Positions 48,147-58,248 of a DNA stretch of 64,000 nt are shown here, piece after piece. The notes under the pieces were generated by a model. That model saw only the letters and a program-made list of their open reading frames with translations, searched no databases and was not told where the DNA came from. Each line of letters begins with the position of its first letter. Within the stretch, counting starts at the first letter, position 1. The stretch is from Gemmatimonadales bacterium (GTDB lineage Bacteria > Gemmatimonadota > Glassbacteria > GWA2-58-10), in contig JAJRTS010000070.1 of NCBI GenBank assembly GCA_024278175.1, positions 1 through 64,000 on the forward strand, read 5' to 3'. The position numbers and the translations under genes are program-made.

Positions 48147-50795
48147 TCAGAAATCAACTTTCAGCGTTCCCGCCGTGCTTTTCTTCCCCGGCGTCAGGTT
48201 CTTCAGCACCCTGAGCGCTCCGCTATCCGGATCGCCGATTTCCACGCAGTACGGGCCCGCCCCGAAAACCATCGGCTGGAACGACTGTCCCTCGATCCGC
48301 AGAGCATATACCAGCTCGCCTGTTTTTCCATCAAGCACGCGGATCACCGGATCGCCGAGGCCGACTACCCGCAGCTCCGGCAGCCAGCCCGTGGGCTTGC
48401 GGCCGTAGTTCTCCAGTTGCTTAACCGTCAACGGCCAGCCCGGATAGGGTTTGGCGTTCGCTGCCGAGGGGTCGACCCAGCGCGGCCAGTTGGCCAGCGA
48501 CACCGTGCGCCCGGCGCGGTCGAAACGCACTATGCCGTAGCCGGGGGCGCGATTGTTGATCCAGCGCGGCTCAATATCCACGGTCATCGGGTTGGAAACC
48601 GCGTGGACCGAGATCAGGTTGCCGAACCCGTCACGGTAGTCCCCGGTGTAGCGCGGCGAGCCGGGCTGGTGATTAAGTCCCGGCTCCGGCGGGAACCACC
48701 TGCGCGGCCACACGTTGGCCACCGAGGGGACGCAGAGCGCATAGGGCGCGTCCCGCCACTGGTCGATCCCGTACTGGATCATGCTGCCCAGGTGCTGGTC
48801 GCCGGCGATATGCACGGCGAAAGCTTTTCTCATTCTGCGCAACGCCTCGTTGCGTCCGGTTTGCGGCCAGCCGTTGGAGTCGTGGTCCTGCACCAGGATG
48901 TCGTTTTTAGCGTACTCTCCGGGGGCGAGCACCCGCAGTTTCGGCACCACGGCGTCGGCCCGGGCCGGTGGTGGCAGCGTGGCCACGTTGGCGAATATCG
49001 TCTGGCTGATTACGGACTTGAACCAGGCTCCTCCGCTCCAGTCACCCGCCCAGGCATCCAGGAAGTCCAACTGCCGCTGGCCCAGCAGCACGGCCCCGTC
49101 CACGTCGCCGTCGCGCGCGGCGTCATAGTCCGGGTTCCCCGACCAGCCGTTGGTTATCTCAGCGGTGGGAATGGCCGGCTGCGGAGCGCTTTTGAATTTG
49201 CGGTCCTCGATAATGGCGAAACTCACCCCGCCGTAAAGCAATTCGCAATAATAGACCGAGATCCCCTGATCGACCGGTGTGGGGTCCCAGGGGTCGGGCA
49301 TGTGGGCGGTCTGGGTGCGCTGGATCATGTTGACCCACACCGGCGGCATCGTGTAGCCTCCGGCGTCCTGATCCCGGTTGTGGGGCATCCCTTCCTTATA
49401 CGCCGCCCTCCCGCCAGCGCCCCAGATATTGCCCTGGAACACGTCGTGATCGTCGGGCAGGCAAACCGAGGGAAGCTTGCGGGTGAGCGACTCGTACTCC
49501 CAGCCCCACATGTACCAGCGGCGAAGGTAGTCCAGCACGGCCAGGCGGAACTGGTCGCCGCGCAGCACGCTGTAGCTGCCGGTGCGCTCATAGATCTGAT
49601 CTCCGGTGAAAACCAGCAGGTCGGGCTCGTGGACCGAAACGTTGCGGACGATATCAGCGTGGGGGAAGCCGAAATCGTTATTGCCGGTGAACGCGGCCAC
49701 CACCAGTTCCGGCTTGTCCACCGGATCGGCGGGGATTGCGCCGTCGTAGCGCTGCTCCAGACCCGTAAAGCGGTCACGGTAGCAGACGCGGTAGTACATA
49801 TCCCGGCCGCTGTTCCAGTTCGCCACGCGGAACGTGGCGGTGCGGGCCAGCGGGTCGATCGGTTCCTCGGCCACAACCGTCCTGGGGCCGCGCGGATCCG
49901 GGCCGATCTCCAGCACGGCGGTGCGCGAGTTGTTGCCCACGGGGGCCAGTTGAGCGGTAAGCTTCATCACACCCCTGCTCAGCGTGTGGTAGCTAAACAG
50001 AATCGGCCCCCATGCGCGCTCTTTGTGCGCCACCAGTTTGTCTCCCGCCGCTTTCCAGTCGCGGAACCAGAACAGCACGTTGCCCCCCTGGCCGCGGCCC
50101 AGGGGATAGGCGCCCATCGTGCCTCCCACGGGTGGACGGGGCGCACTCCAGTCGGCCTGGTAGGTGGCTCCCCTGCTGCACACCAGCGCCACGCTGCCCT
50201 CGATCCAGCCGGGGTCGATCCCCCGTCGCTCGACACTGGCCAGACGCTTGCCGCCCGAGTCCAGGGCGTCGAGCCGGAGCTTGTAGGTTGCGCCGTCCGG
50301 TTCGGCTTTCAGCCGCAGAGTCAGGTTATCCAGTTTGCCGCTCAAGCCTGCTTTACCTTCGGCCGGATCGCCGATAAACAGGACTCCGCCGGTGGTTACG
50401 CCCACGGGCATCCCCACCCCGTAGATCACCTCGTCGCGGTAGTCGCCGAATTCTCCCTGAACGCCCACCCTGAACCCGGCCCAGCCGTTGTCGAGTTGGC
50501 CGCCGCCGGGCTCTAACCGCCCGAGCGTTACCTGCATCGTCAGCTTACCCTCCTGTGCGCCGAGCCTGTGGGTAAGCAGGTAGGCGTTACGGTCGTTGCC
50601 GCCGCGCCAGCATTCGAGCCGTCCCGCGCGCACGCGCCAGTCGGGCAGCGGGTTGGTCCAGTAGTCGGCCCCGGCCCAGGGCCGCTGCAGGCCGTCCGGC
50701 CAGTGGCTCGAGAAACTTGCGGCGTCCGCGCCGGCGGAGGCCGCGAACAGGGAAGCGATGAGCAGACACGCAGGGAAAGCGAAGTGGCATCTCAT
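48147..50795 (-). CDS. PhoD-like metallophosphatase
   Basis: FTGDQIYERTGSY, CLPDDHDVFQGNIWG, VHIAGDQHLGSMIQYG. Confidence 0.85.
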   Translation of the reverse strand: MRCHFAFPACLLIASLFAASAGADAASFSSHWPDGLQRPWAGADYWTNPLPDWRVRAGRLECWRGGNDRNAYLLTHRLGAQEGKLTMQVTLGRLEPGGGQLDNGWAGFRVGVQGEFGDYRDEVIYGVGMPVGVTTGGVLFIGDPAEGKAGLSGKLDNLTLRLKAEPDGATYKLRLDALDSGGKRLASVERRGIDPGWIEGSVALVCSRGATYQADWSAPRPPVGGTMGAYPLGRGQGGNVLFWFRDWKAAGDKLVAHKERAWGPILFSYHTLSRGVMKLTAQLAPVGNNSRTAVLEIGPDPRGPRTVVAEEPIDPLARTATFRVANWNSGRDMYYRVCYRDRFTGLEQRYDGAIPADPVDKPELVVAAFTGNNDFGFPHADIVRNVSVHEPDLLVFTGDQIYERTGSYSVLRGDQFRLAVLDYLRRWYMWGWEYESLTRKLPSVCLPDDHDVFQGNIWGAGGRAAYKEGMPHNRDQDAGGYTMPPVWVNMIQRTQTAHMPDPWDPTPVDQGISVYYCELLYGGVSFAIIEDRKFKSAPQPAIPTAEITNGWSGNPDYDAARDGDVDGAVLLGQRQLDFLDAWAGDWSGGAWFKSVISQTIFANVATLPPPARADAVVPKLRVLAPGEYAKNDILVQDHDSNGWPQTGRNEALRRMRKAFAVHIAGDQHLGSMIQYGIDQWRDAPYALCVPSVANVWPRRWFPPEPGLNHQPGSPRYTGDYRDGFGNLISVHAVSNPMTVDIEPRWINNRAPGYGIVRFDRAGRTVSLANWPRWVDPSAANAKPYPGWPLTVKQLENYGRKPTGWLPELRVVGLGDPVIRVLDGKTGELVYALRIEGQSFQPMVFGAGPYCVEIGDPDSGALRVLKNLTPGKKSTAGTLKVDF

Positions 50796-50932
50796 TTAGA
50801 CGGTTCCGGTTTAATGGTGGTGAAACAGGAATCTAACGGGCCGCCTGAAAAAATATTCAACGGTCCTGAAATTTAATTTATTAACACGTTGTTAACGGTT
50901 TGGAAAAGCATACAATGAAGCCGATGCCCCGG

Positions 50933-52060
50933 TCAACAGTTTTGACCGCTGATTTCCACGATTCTGTAGCGCTGCGTCAATTCCGGCCGGCCGGCCGCCC
51001 AGGCGCTGTCGTAAACCAGCAGGGCTATCTCATCCGGGTCGATTTGATCGAGGTGCAACTGGCCGTGGATACGCCACTCGCGTTCGCCGCTCCAGTCGGT
51101 CAGCCTGCCCCGCCGCTGACTGAAAATTTTCTCGGCGGATGACAGTTGAGACGGCATCTCATCGTAGTAGCGCACCTGGCGGGCACCCAGCGGCACCAGG
51201 GCGTCCCTGCGAATTGCTATCCCGTAGGGCTCCATGTTCCAGCGACGGTAGCGGCTGCGCCAGCGCATCATTGCCAGTGCCTCCAGCGGCGGCAGGGAGG
51301 TCAGGCTGACAGTCATCTCGGAGGCCGCCATGTGAGTGCCGGAACCGCGCACCACGCCCCCGGCCAGAATCGCCGCCAGCGTTGCCGGGGCGCTGCGTAC
51401 ATATTTTTCAGGCTCATTCAGTATGTCCCGGTAATACTCGGCAGCCGTCTCACCGGGCCAGGGTCCGGGGCGGGAATGGGTCCAGTGGGTCAGCCAGCCC
51501 TGGCCGAAAGCTGCCAGCTCGGGATTTAAGAGCTTCCTGTCAAGATTGTAACGCGGCAGCCAGCTTTCTTTGCTGAATTCCACCCTGTAATCTTCGCAAA
51601 CCTTCCCTCCCCCGGTCCTGTAATCTCCCAGCAGCGTATCGAGCCTGCCGCCGGGCCTGAGGGACAGGGGGCATACCAGCCCGGCCAGTTAGAACGCCAG
51701 GGTGTCGCGCGCACGGAGGAAAGCTTTGCTGTGGCCTGCCCCGGTGAATACCGGTTCCGTCAGTGAGTGGTCGAGGCCCAGGTTGTCCAGGCAGCGCTGA
51801 AAATAACGTTGCCCCGCGCCGTTGTCCCGGCCGGGAAGGATCGGCTTCTGGTGGAAACCTCTTTGCGCCGCCGCGAACGCGGGCAATTCCCAGCCAGGCA
51901 AGCCGACACTGGTGATTATAGTGTTGTCAGCGGGATCGAGCGAATCGAGAGCGGCCGTTGCCGCGCGCACCCAGGGGGCGGCCCCGGTGGTGAACCGGCC
52001 GTGGGAGGAACTGAGCAGCAGTACCGATCTCTTGCGGCCCACGGGCCCGGTGGGAGCCAT
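50933..52060 (-). pseudogene. uncharacterised protein interrupted by in-frame TAA at 51689-51691
   Basis: Same frame upstream (...GAGHSKAFLRARDTLAF) and downstream (LAGLVCPLSLRPGGRLDTLLGDYRTGGGKVCEDYRVEFSKESWLPRYNL...). Confidence 0.65.
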
Positions 52061-52106
52061 TTGTTGACCTCGATTGTTTTTTCAGGCGGCCCGCAACCGG
52101 CGGGCA

Positions 52107-53549
52107 TCAGCCTTTAAGGGGCCAGAGTTCCGACGGCGACCGGGCGGCCTGCAGGTATCCCTCCAGGCGCGCGGCGATTTCGCTGTTTTGCGCAGCCAGG
52201 TCTTCCCGCTCTCCGATGTCGCCCAGCAGGTCGTAAAGCTCCAGGGGCGAGGACGGGGTTTTGCGCACGCCCTTCCAACGGCCCGAGCGCACGGCCTGGC
52301 TGGTCCCGCCCCCTTCGTGGAATTCCCAGTAGAGGTAGTCGTGTTCGCGCTGGGCGCCCCCGCTAAGAGCCGGCAGGTAGCTGATCCCGTCCAGCCCGGG
52401 CGCTCTGGTGGCGCCGGCGAGTTCGCAGGCCGTGGGCAGGAAGTCCCAGAAGGCGGAGGCGTGGTCGGTAACGCTGCCCGGTGTTATCCGGCCCGGCCAG
52501 CGGGCAATCATCGGTACGCGGATCCCACCCTCGTAAAGGTCACGCTTGATCCCGCGCAACGGCCCGTTGCTATCGAAAAAGTCCGGGTCGTTGCCGCCCT
52601 CCGCGTGGGGGCCGTTGTCGCTGGTGAAAAAGACGACCGTGTTTTCGGCGATTCCCAGCTCGTTCAGCAGATCCATTACCCGGCCCACGTCGCGGTCCAG
52701 CCGGGAGACCATCGCGGCCATGTTTTTCTGCTGCTCCGGCCAGTGGCGGTTGCTGTATTCTCCCTGATCCGGGACCTCCATTCCGTGGTCGCCGGCCTCG
52801 TTGTTGGCATGCGGGATCGTGGGTGAAAAATAGAGGAAGAACGGACCATCGCTGTTCTGGCGGATAAAATCCAGTGCTTTGGAGCCGATGACATCAGAGC
52901 TGTAGGTTTTCTTGACCCGCGCCTCTCCGGCACCGTCGCCGCGCCTGGGCTCCGGCATCTCGTTGCCCTCCAGCGGCACTTTCCGCTCGTTTTCGAACAG
53001 GTATTCCGGGTAGTAATTATGAGCGTGCCGTTGGCCGAGGTAGCCGAAGAAATAGTCGAATCCCTGGTGGTTGGGGTGGCCCGTGGAGCCGGGGCCACCC
53101 AGGCCCCACTTGCCGCACAGGCCGGTGGCGTACCCCGCCTGCCGGAGCAGTCCGGCCACGGTGACAGTGCCCTCGGGCAGAGGTTCCTGCCCCATGGGTT
53201 TCACCTCGCGGTTGCCGCGGATATAGCTGTGGCCGGTGTGCAGGCCGGTCATCAGGCAGCAGCGCGAGGGCGCGCAGACGGTGCTGCCGGCGTAATGATC
53301 CGTGAACCTGATCCCCTGCGCGGCCAGCCGGTCGATATTGGGTGTGCTGATCTGCTGCTGGCCATAGCAGCCCAGGTCGCCGTAGCCCAGATCGTCGGCC
53401 ATGATGTAGATAATATTCGGCGGCGCGGAGGTGGATTCAGGTTGCGGCGCCTGGCGGCTTCCGCAGGCAAGAGCGGCAGTGGCCGCGGCGCCGGCGGTTG
53501 TGATCAGGAACGACCTTCTGTCCATTTTGTCGGTTCGGTTGCTTGGCAT
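52107..53549 (-). CDS. type I sulfatase (Cys-type), Tat lipoprotein-like
   Basis: DRRSFLITTAGAAATAALACGS; NIIYIMADDLGYGDLGCYGQ; CAPSRCCLMTG; GKWGLGG. Confidence 0.95.
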   Translation of the reverse strand: MPSNRTDKMDRRSFLITTAGAAATAALACGSRQAPQPESTSAPPNIIYIMADDLGYGDLGCYGQQQISTPNIDRLAAQGIRFTDHYAGSTVCAPSRCCLMTGLHTGHSYIRGNREVKPMGQEPLPEGTVTVAGLLRQAGYATGLCGKWGLGGPGSTGHPNHQGFDYFFGYLGQRHAHNYYPEYLFENERKVPLEGNEMPEPRRGDGAGEARVKKTYSSDVIGSKALDFIRQNSDGPFFLYFSPTIPHANNEAGDHGMEVPDQGEYSNRHWPEQQKNMAAMVSRLDRDVGRVMDLLNELGIAENTVVFFTSDNGPHAEGGNDPDFFDSNGPLRGIKRDLYEGGIRVPMIARWPGRITPGSVTDHASAFWDFLPTACELAGATRAPGLDGISYLPALSGGAQREHDYLYWEFHEGGGTSQAVRSGRWKGVRKTPSSPLELYDLLGDIGEREDLAAQNSEIAARLEGYLQAARSPSELWPLKG

Positions 53550-53757
53550 TGACGGCGCTCCTGCGGTGATGATTGAAAGGATATGCATCCATCGATGTAA
53601 CAGAGGGAAAGTTTCGGTAGCAGGGATGGTATTGAAAGTAGCGTTGAACACCGCGCCGGTCAAAGGTAAAAACGTGGAGCAGTCAGGCGTGGGCGGCACG
53701 GTTCGAAGTGCCTTGCTCAATCGCCGCTTTGAATATATTCATTCACCGGCTATGATA

Positions 53758-53967
53758 AAGGGGTGTTGAAATAAAACTCTCAACGCCCTTGAGTGCAAAT
53801 TTTTGCCCCGTTGGTTGTCAAGGGCAAGGCAAGTCGTTTCTTTTGCCTGTTCTGTTACTTGTGCTATCCCAAGCGGTTGCATCGTCCGTTCCGTTTTTCA
53901 CTGGCCTAGCGAGAAACGGCCCTTGACAACCATGCGCCCGTACTTTCGAATATTTCAACACGCTTCC
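53758..53967 (+). repeat. hairpin + TIR element, copy A
   Basis: AAGGGGTGTTGAAATAAAACTCTCAACGCCCTT hairpin then TTGTCAAGGGC(53815)...GCCCTTGACAA(53929); homologous to reverse complement of 59582-59793. Confidence 0.75.
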
Positions 53968-54124
53968 AAAAGAGGGAATTCGCGCGGCGGGGGGGCGCTT
54001 AATAATATGGAGTGATTGACAAGTCTGCTGATATGGCGTTGACACGAGACGCCTTTCATGGTCTAATAAGCATGTAACTATCGGGAAGCTGATCTGACGG
54101 CTGGTAATAACTAAGGATTGGAAG

Positions 54125-54979
54125 ATGAATACAAAACTATTCGGACAATTTCTGCTCGAAGAGGGAATAATCGACCCCGAGCAGCTTTACGAGGCGTTGC
54201 GCTACCAGCAGGAAAACAACAAGGTGCTGGGGGAGTTGGCCCGCGACGAGGGCATCCTGAGCGCGCAGCAGGTTGGCGAAGTACTGGATTGGCAGTTGTG
54301 CGAGGACCGGGATTTCGGCGAGGCCGCGCTGGAGATGGGCTTACTGGACAGCGATCAGCTCGGCAACTTGCTGCGTATTCAGCGCGAGCGGCGCGTTTAC
54401 CTGGGTGATGCGCTGGTGGCGCTGGGCGCGTTGGACGAGCAGCGGATGAAAAGCGAGTTGGAACGTTGCACATCGGAGGGTGATCAGCCGGACTACCTGC
54501 CGGAGCGGAGTGATGAAGAGGATGGCGGAGATGTGTCGCTGACTCTCTGGAGCATTTTCAGCCGTGTGCTGCCGCGATTCACTGGCGGGGCCATTCTTTC
54601 CGGGGGATTCTATCCCACCATCAAGCATCCTGAAACCGGCCGGAGATTCAGCCGGCGCGTTACAGGTGACATGGAGTTCGAGCTGGTGATCCTGATCGAG
54701 GACGAGTTGAACGAGGTGATTAACAACTCGGGGCAGGGCAAGAGCGCCGCCGCCATGCTGACAAGTATTCTGGAAGTTTTCTGTTCGAGGATGGAAGCGA
54801 CCGGCGTGACGGTCGCTCCCGCCGGTAAAGCTAAAAGCATCGGCCCCAAAGCGCTGGACGAGCGTAAGCGCAAAGCGCGCCGCACCAGTTGCGTGGAATT
54901 CGTGCTGCTCCAGCCGCCGCTGCCCGCCGGGGAATTTCACCAGATCAATTGCTGCCTGCTTATGGGCAAGGGATGCTGA
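54125..54979 (+). CDS. protein with tandem MshEN-like repeats and C-terminal CheX-like domain (tentative)
   Basis: FGQFLLEEGIIDPEQLYEALRYQQ / LGELARDEGILSAQQVGEVLDWQ / FGEAALEMGLLDSDQLGNLLRIQ / LGDALVALGALDEQRMKSEL. Confidence 0.65.
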   Translation: MNTKLFGQFLLEEGIIDPEQLYEALRYQQENNKVLGELARDEGILSAQQVGEVLDWQLCEDRDFGEAALEMGLLDSDQLGNLLRIQRERRVYLGDALVALGALDEQRMKSELERCTSEGDQPDYLPERSDEEDGGDVSLTLWSIFSRVLPRFTGGAILSGGFYPTIKHPETGRRFSRRVTGDMEFELVILIEDELNEVINNSGQGKSAAAMLTSILEVFCSRMEATGVTVAPAGKAKSIGPKALDERKRKARRTSCVEFVLLQPPLPAGEFHQINCCLLMGKGC

Positions 54980-54989
54980 GCGCCGGCGC

Positions 54990-55955
54990 TCAGAATCCGG
55001 CGGGTTTCTTGTAGATCAGCAGCAGCGGCAGGCGTTGGTTATCGTCTACGAGGCTGGGCTGAAAATTACCGTCCAGTACGATAAAAATCCGCCCCTTCCC
55101 CACGGCCAGTCCCTCGCTGTTGCGGTAGCGGTCCATCCGCTGACGGTACCTGTAACGGGGATCGTCGCCCTCACGCCGGAACGAGGCTACGGCGGTCACT
55201 TGCCCCGTTTCCGGATCCAGCCTGTAGACCATGCTGGCGCTACGTCCCAGCGCGTACAGCGCCCCATCGCTGCACTCCAGCCCGGTGATGTCGTGGTTGC
55301 CCGCTATGGCGAATACCGTATCGGGTTTAACGCCACCGGTACTGTCCAGGGTGTAGCGCGCTATCAGGCCGGGGAACATTTCGTTGGCCAGGAACAGCTT
55401 GTCCTCCAGCAGGGCTATCCCCTCGAACCCGTTGTTGATCCTGCCGCCGGCAAGCTGATCGTGCCACAGGGCGAGTTCGCGATAGGCGGCCACCTGACGC
55501 ATCGCGCCGCTGCCGGGGTCGAATTCAATCAGCAGCCTGTCGCGCTCATCCACGGCCCACAGCTTGCCGTCGCCCGCCACGGCCACTCCCTCCAGGTCGA
55601 ACTTATGGGCTTTACCGCTCCGCTCCGCCATGCTTGCAAACCGGTTCTGATCTTCGAGTGCTTCCAGCGCCTCCAACCGCGGATTTTTGTTCGAGCTCTC
55701 GAGCACATCCTCCAGCCTGATCCGCAGCAACACCGGGTTCTGCAACTGCCAGCCCACGGGGGCCGGGCCGTTGTCATCGCTGAAATACAGGTAGCCATCG
55801 CCGCCAAGCGCCAGCCCGGACAGGTTGAGCGCTCCCTGGCTCTGAAGCCGGAGAGCGCGCTCCAACTCCAGCACCAGCGTATCCGGGGCCGCCGCTGCGC
55901 ACCAGCCGCACAGCGGTATCGTCAGCAGCGAAATCAAGGCGATCAACAGTTGCAA
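54990..55955 (-). CDS. phytase-like esterase / SdiA-regulated-like beta-propeller protein
   Basis: LEGVAVAGDGKLWAVDERDRLLIEFDP, NNGFEGIALLEDKLFLANE, NSEGLAVGKGRIFIVLDGN. Confidence 0.65.
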   Translation of the reverse strand: MQLLIALISLLTIPLCGWCAAAAPDTLVLELERALRLQSQGALNLSGLALGGDGYLYFSDDNGPAPVGWQLQNPVLLRIRLEDVLESSNKNPRLEALEALEDQNRFASMAERSGKAHKFDLEGVAVAGDGKLWAVDERDRLLIEFDPGSGAMRQVAAYRELALWHDQLAGGRINNGFEGIALLEDKLFLANEMFPGLIARYTLDSTGGVKPDTVFAIAGNHDITGLECSDGALYALGRSASMVYRLDPETGQVTAVASFRREGDDPRYRYRQRMDRYRNSEGLAVGKGRIFIVLDGNFQPSLVDDNQRLPLLLIYKKPAGF

Positions 55956-56250
55956 ACGACCCCTCCTTAGGGAGCAGTGTGGCCGGTAGTGATGACAGTT
56001 GCGGCTTTAGTGGAGTTAATTATGCTCAACCACCGGCCGTGCTGTCAAGCGCGAAGGCGGTGAGAGGCGCCGCGCAAGGCTCGGCGGAACGGGTAAAAAG
56101 ATTGACATCGCACGGCACGGGTTTCTATATTAGGCCCTGTCGAAATCCGTTGAAATTACAATATTTAAGGGCCGCCGGGCATGGTCGATCGGCGGGTGGA
56201 CTATTCTGGTTCCGGCTCCGGTTACGGGAGCCGGCGCGGGAGAGCGTGCG

Positions 56251-56979
56251 ATGAAGGGCGTCGTTCTGGCCGGAGGACTCGGCACCAGGCTGCATCCGTT
56301 GACCAAGGTGATCAACAAGCATCTGCTGCCGGTGTACGACAAACCGATGATCTTTTACCCGATTGAAACGCTGATCAACGCGGGTATCGAGGACATCCTG
56401 ATCGTTACCGGCGGCAACCACTCCGGTGATTTCCTGCGCCTGATCGGCAACGGCCGTCAATTCGGCCTCAAGCACGTCAACTACACCTACCAGGAGGGCG
56501 AGGGCGGGATTGCCGACGCCCTGGGCCTGGCTCGTCATTTCTGTGGTGATGATAAGATGGTGGTGATCCTGGGCGACAACCTGATCGAGAACAATATCGC
56601 TCAGGCAGTCCGCGATTACGACAGTCAGAGCGAGGGCGGCAAGGTGTTGCTCAAGAAAGTCCACGACCCGCAGCGTTTCGGCGTGGCCGAGGTGGAGGGT
56701 GAGCGCGTGGTGCGCATTGTGGAGAAGCCGAAGGAGCCGAAAAGCGACCTGGCGGTGGTGGGGATCTATTTTTACGACCCGCGGGTGTTCGAGTTTATTG
56801 ACCGCCTGGAGCCCTCGGACCGCGGTGAGCTTGAGATAACCGACGTCAACAACATGTACCTTCAGCGCGGCCAGTTGACCCATTCGATGTTAGAGGGCTG
56901 GTGGACCGACGCGGGCACTTTCGATTCCCTGTTGCGGGCCAATAACATGGTGGCTGAATCCGGCGCCAATAAGCTCTGA
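56251..56979 (+). CDS. rmlA: glucose-1-phosphate thymidylyltransferase-like nucleotidyltransferase
   Basis: MKGVVLAGGLGTRLHPLTKVINKHLLPVYDKPMIFYPIETLINAGI. Confidence 0.88.
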   Translation: MKGVVLAGGLGTRLHPLTKVINKHLLPVYDKPMIFYPIETLINAGIEDILIVTGGNHSGDFLRLIGNGRQFGLKHVNYTYQEGEGGIADALGLARHFCGDDKMVVILGDNLIENNIAQAVRDYDSQSEGGKVLLKKVHDPQRFGVAEVEGERVVRIVEKPKEPKSDLAVVGIYFYDPRVFEFIDRLEPSDRGELEITDVNNMYLQRGQLTHSMLEGWWTDAGTFDSLLRANNMVAESGANKL

Positions 56980-57035
56980 ACGCCGGTGGGAAAGTTCCGC
57001 CGCCCCGCCCGGATGTGGAGGCGTTTTTACCGGCA

Positions 57036-57207
57036 TTTTTGTGTATCAAAAAAACAGGCCTGTTAATTGTAACTGTATGATCTTACTTAAAGATATGCCC
57101 CTTGATAAAAAGTTTTGGAAAAAGTGAGGGGGAGAGAAAAGAACCTTTTTAAAAAGGTTTTGTCTCTCCCCCTCACAATTCTTTCAATTTTTTGATTAAA
57201 GCAAAGG
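57036..57207. repeat. truncated/diverged copy of the 25832-26074 element
   Basis: GTTAATTGTAACTGTATGATCTTACTTAAAGATATGCCCCTTGATAAAAAGTTTTGGAAAAAG...GAGGGGGAGAGAAAAGAACCTTTTTAAAAAGGTTTTGTCTCTCCCCCTC; right end CAAAGGTTTC. Confidence 0.75.
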
Positions 57208-57234
57208 TTTCTTTTTAGAGTAAGGGCTAGGCAA

Positions 57235-58248
57235 ATGAAACTCCTGGTTACCGGCGGGGCCGGTTTTATCGGCTCCAACTTTATACTGCACGTGCTGGAG
57301 ACTGTTTCCGGCGCGAGGGTGATTAATCTGGACGCGCTCACCTACGCCGGCAACCTGGAAAACCTGGCCGCTGTCGAGAACGACAGCCGCCATCAGTTTG
57401 TCAAAATGGATATCCGTGACCGCGAGGCCGTGGCGCGGTTGTGTGTGGCCGAAAAACCGGACGCGGTGGTCAATTTCGCCGCCGAAAGCCATGTGGATCG
57501 CAGTATCGACGGGCCGGAGGTGTTCGCACAGACCAATGTGCTCGGTACGCTGAGCCTGCTGGAGGCGACGCGCAAGGCGGGCACGGGCGTATTCTTGCAG
57601 GTCAGCACCGATGAGGTCTACGGCACGCTGGGAGCCGGCGGCTCTTTCAGCGAAACCAGCCCGATCCAGCCCAACAGCCCATACGCGGCCAGCAAGGCGG
57701 GTGCGGACCAGTTTGTGCGGGCCTATCATCACACCCACGGGATGGACACGCGGATCACCCGTTGCAGCAACAACTACGGGCCGTACCAGTTCCCGGAGAA
57801 GCTGATTCCGCTGATGATCACCAACGCCATGGAGGGCCGCGGGCTGCCGGTCTACGGCGATGGCCTCCATGTGCGCGACTGGATCTACGTTACCGATCAC
57901 TGCCGGGCGATTCTGGCCGTGCTGGAAAAAGGCGCCGCCGGCGAGGTCTATAATATCGGCGGAGTGCATGAGCTGCCCAACATCGAGGTCGTGCGCACGA
58001 TTGTCCGTGCCGCCGGGGCCGATGAGTCGCTGATCGAATTTGTTAAAGACCGCCCCGGCCACGACCGCCGCTATGCTATCGACAGCTCCAAAGCCCGCCG
58101 GGAGCTGGGCTGGGAGCCCCGGGTGGGCTTTTCCGAGGGGATCGGGCGCACGCTGGCCTGGTACCAGGCAAACCGGCGATGGTGGGAGCGGATCAAGAGC
58201 AGTGAATACCGGGATTATTACGAAAAAATGTACGGGAACAGGCTATGA
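57235..58248 (+). CDS. rmlB: dTDP-glucose 4,6-dehydratase
   Basis: MKLLVTGGAGFIGSNFILHV; STDEVYGTL; YAASKAGADQFVRAYHHTHG. Confidence 0.95.
   Translation: MKLLVTGGAGFIGSNFILHVLETVSGARVINLDALTYAGNLENLAAVENDSRHQFVKMDIRDREAVARLCVAEKPDAVVNFAAESHVDRSIDGPEVFAQTNVLGTLSLLEATRKAGTGVFLQVSTDEVYGTLGAGGSFSETSPIQPNSPYAASKAGADQFVRAYHHTHGMDTRITRCSNNYGPYQFPEKLIPLMITNAMEGRGLPVYGDGLHVRDWIYVTDHCRAILAVLEKGAAGEVYNIGGVHELPNIEVVRTIVRAAGADESLIEFVKDRPGHDRRYAIDSSKARRELGWEPRVGFSEGIGRTLAWYQANRRWWERIKSSEYRDYYEKMYGNRL

Noticed and set aside
48117-50516. 799-aa plus-strand ORF
   Set aside because: Antisense to PhoD-like phosphatase; shadow ORF.
53818-54045. 75-aa minus ORF inside repeat copy A
   Set aside because: Lies within the TIR/hairpin repeat and is not preserved in copy B.
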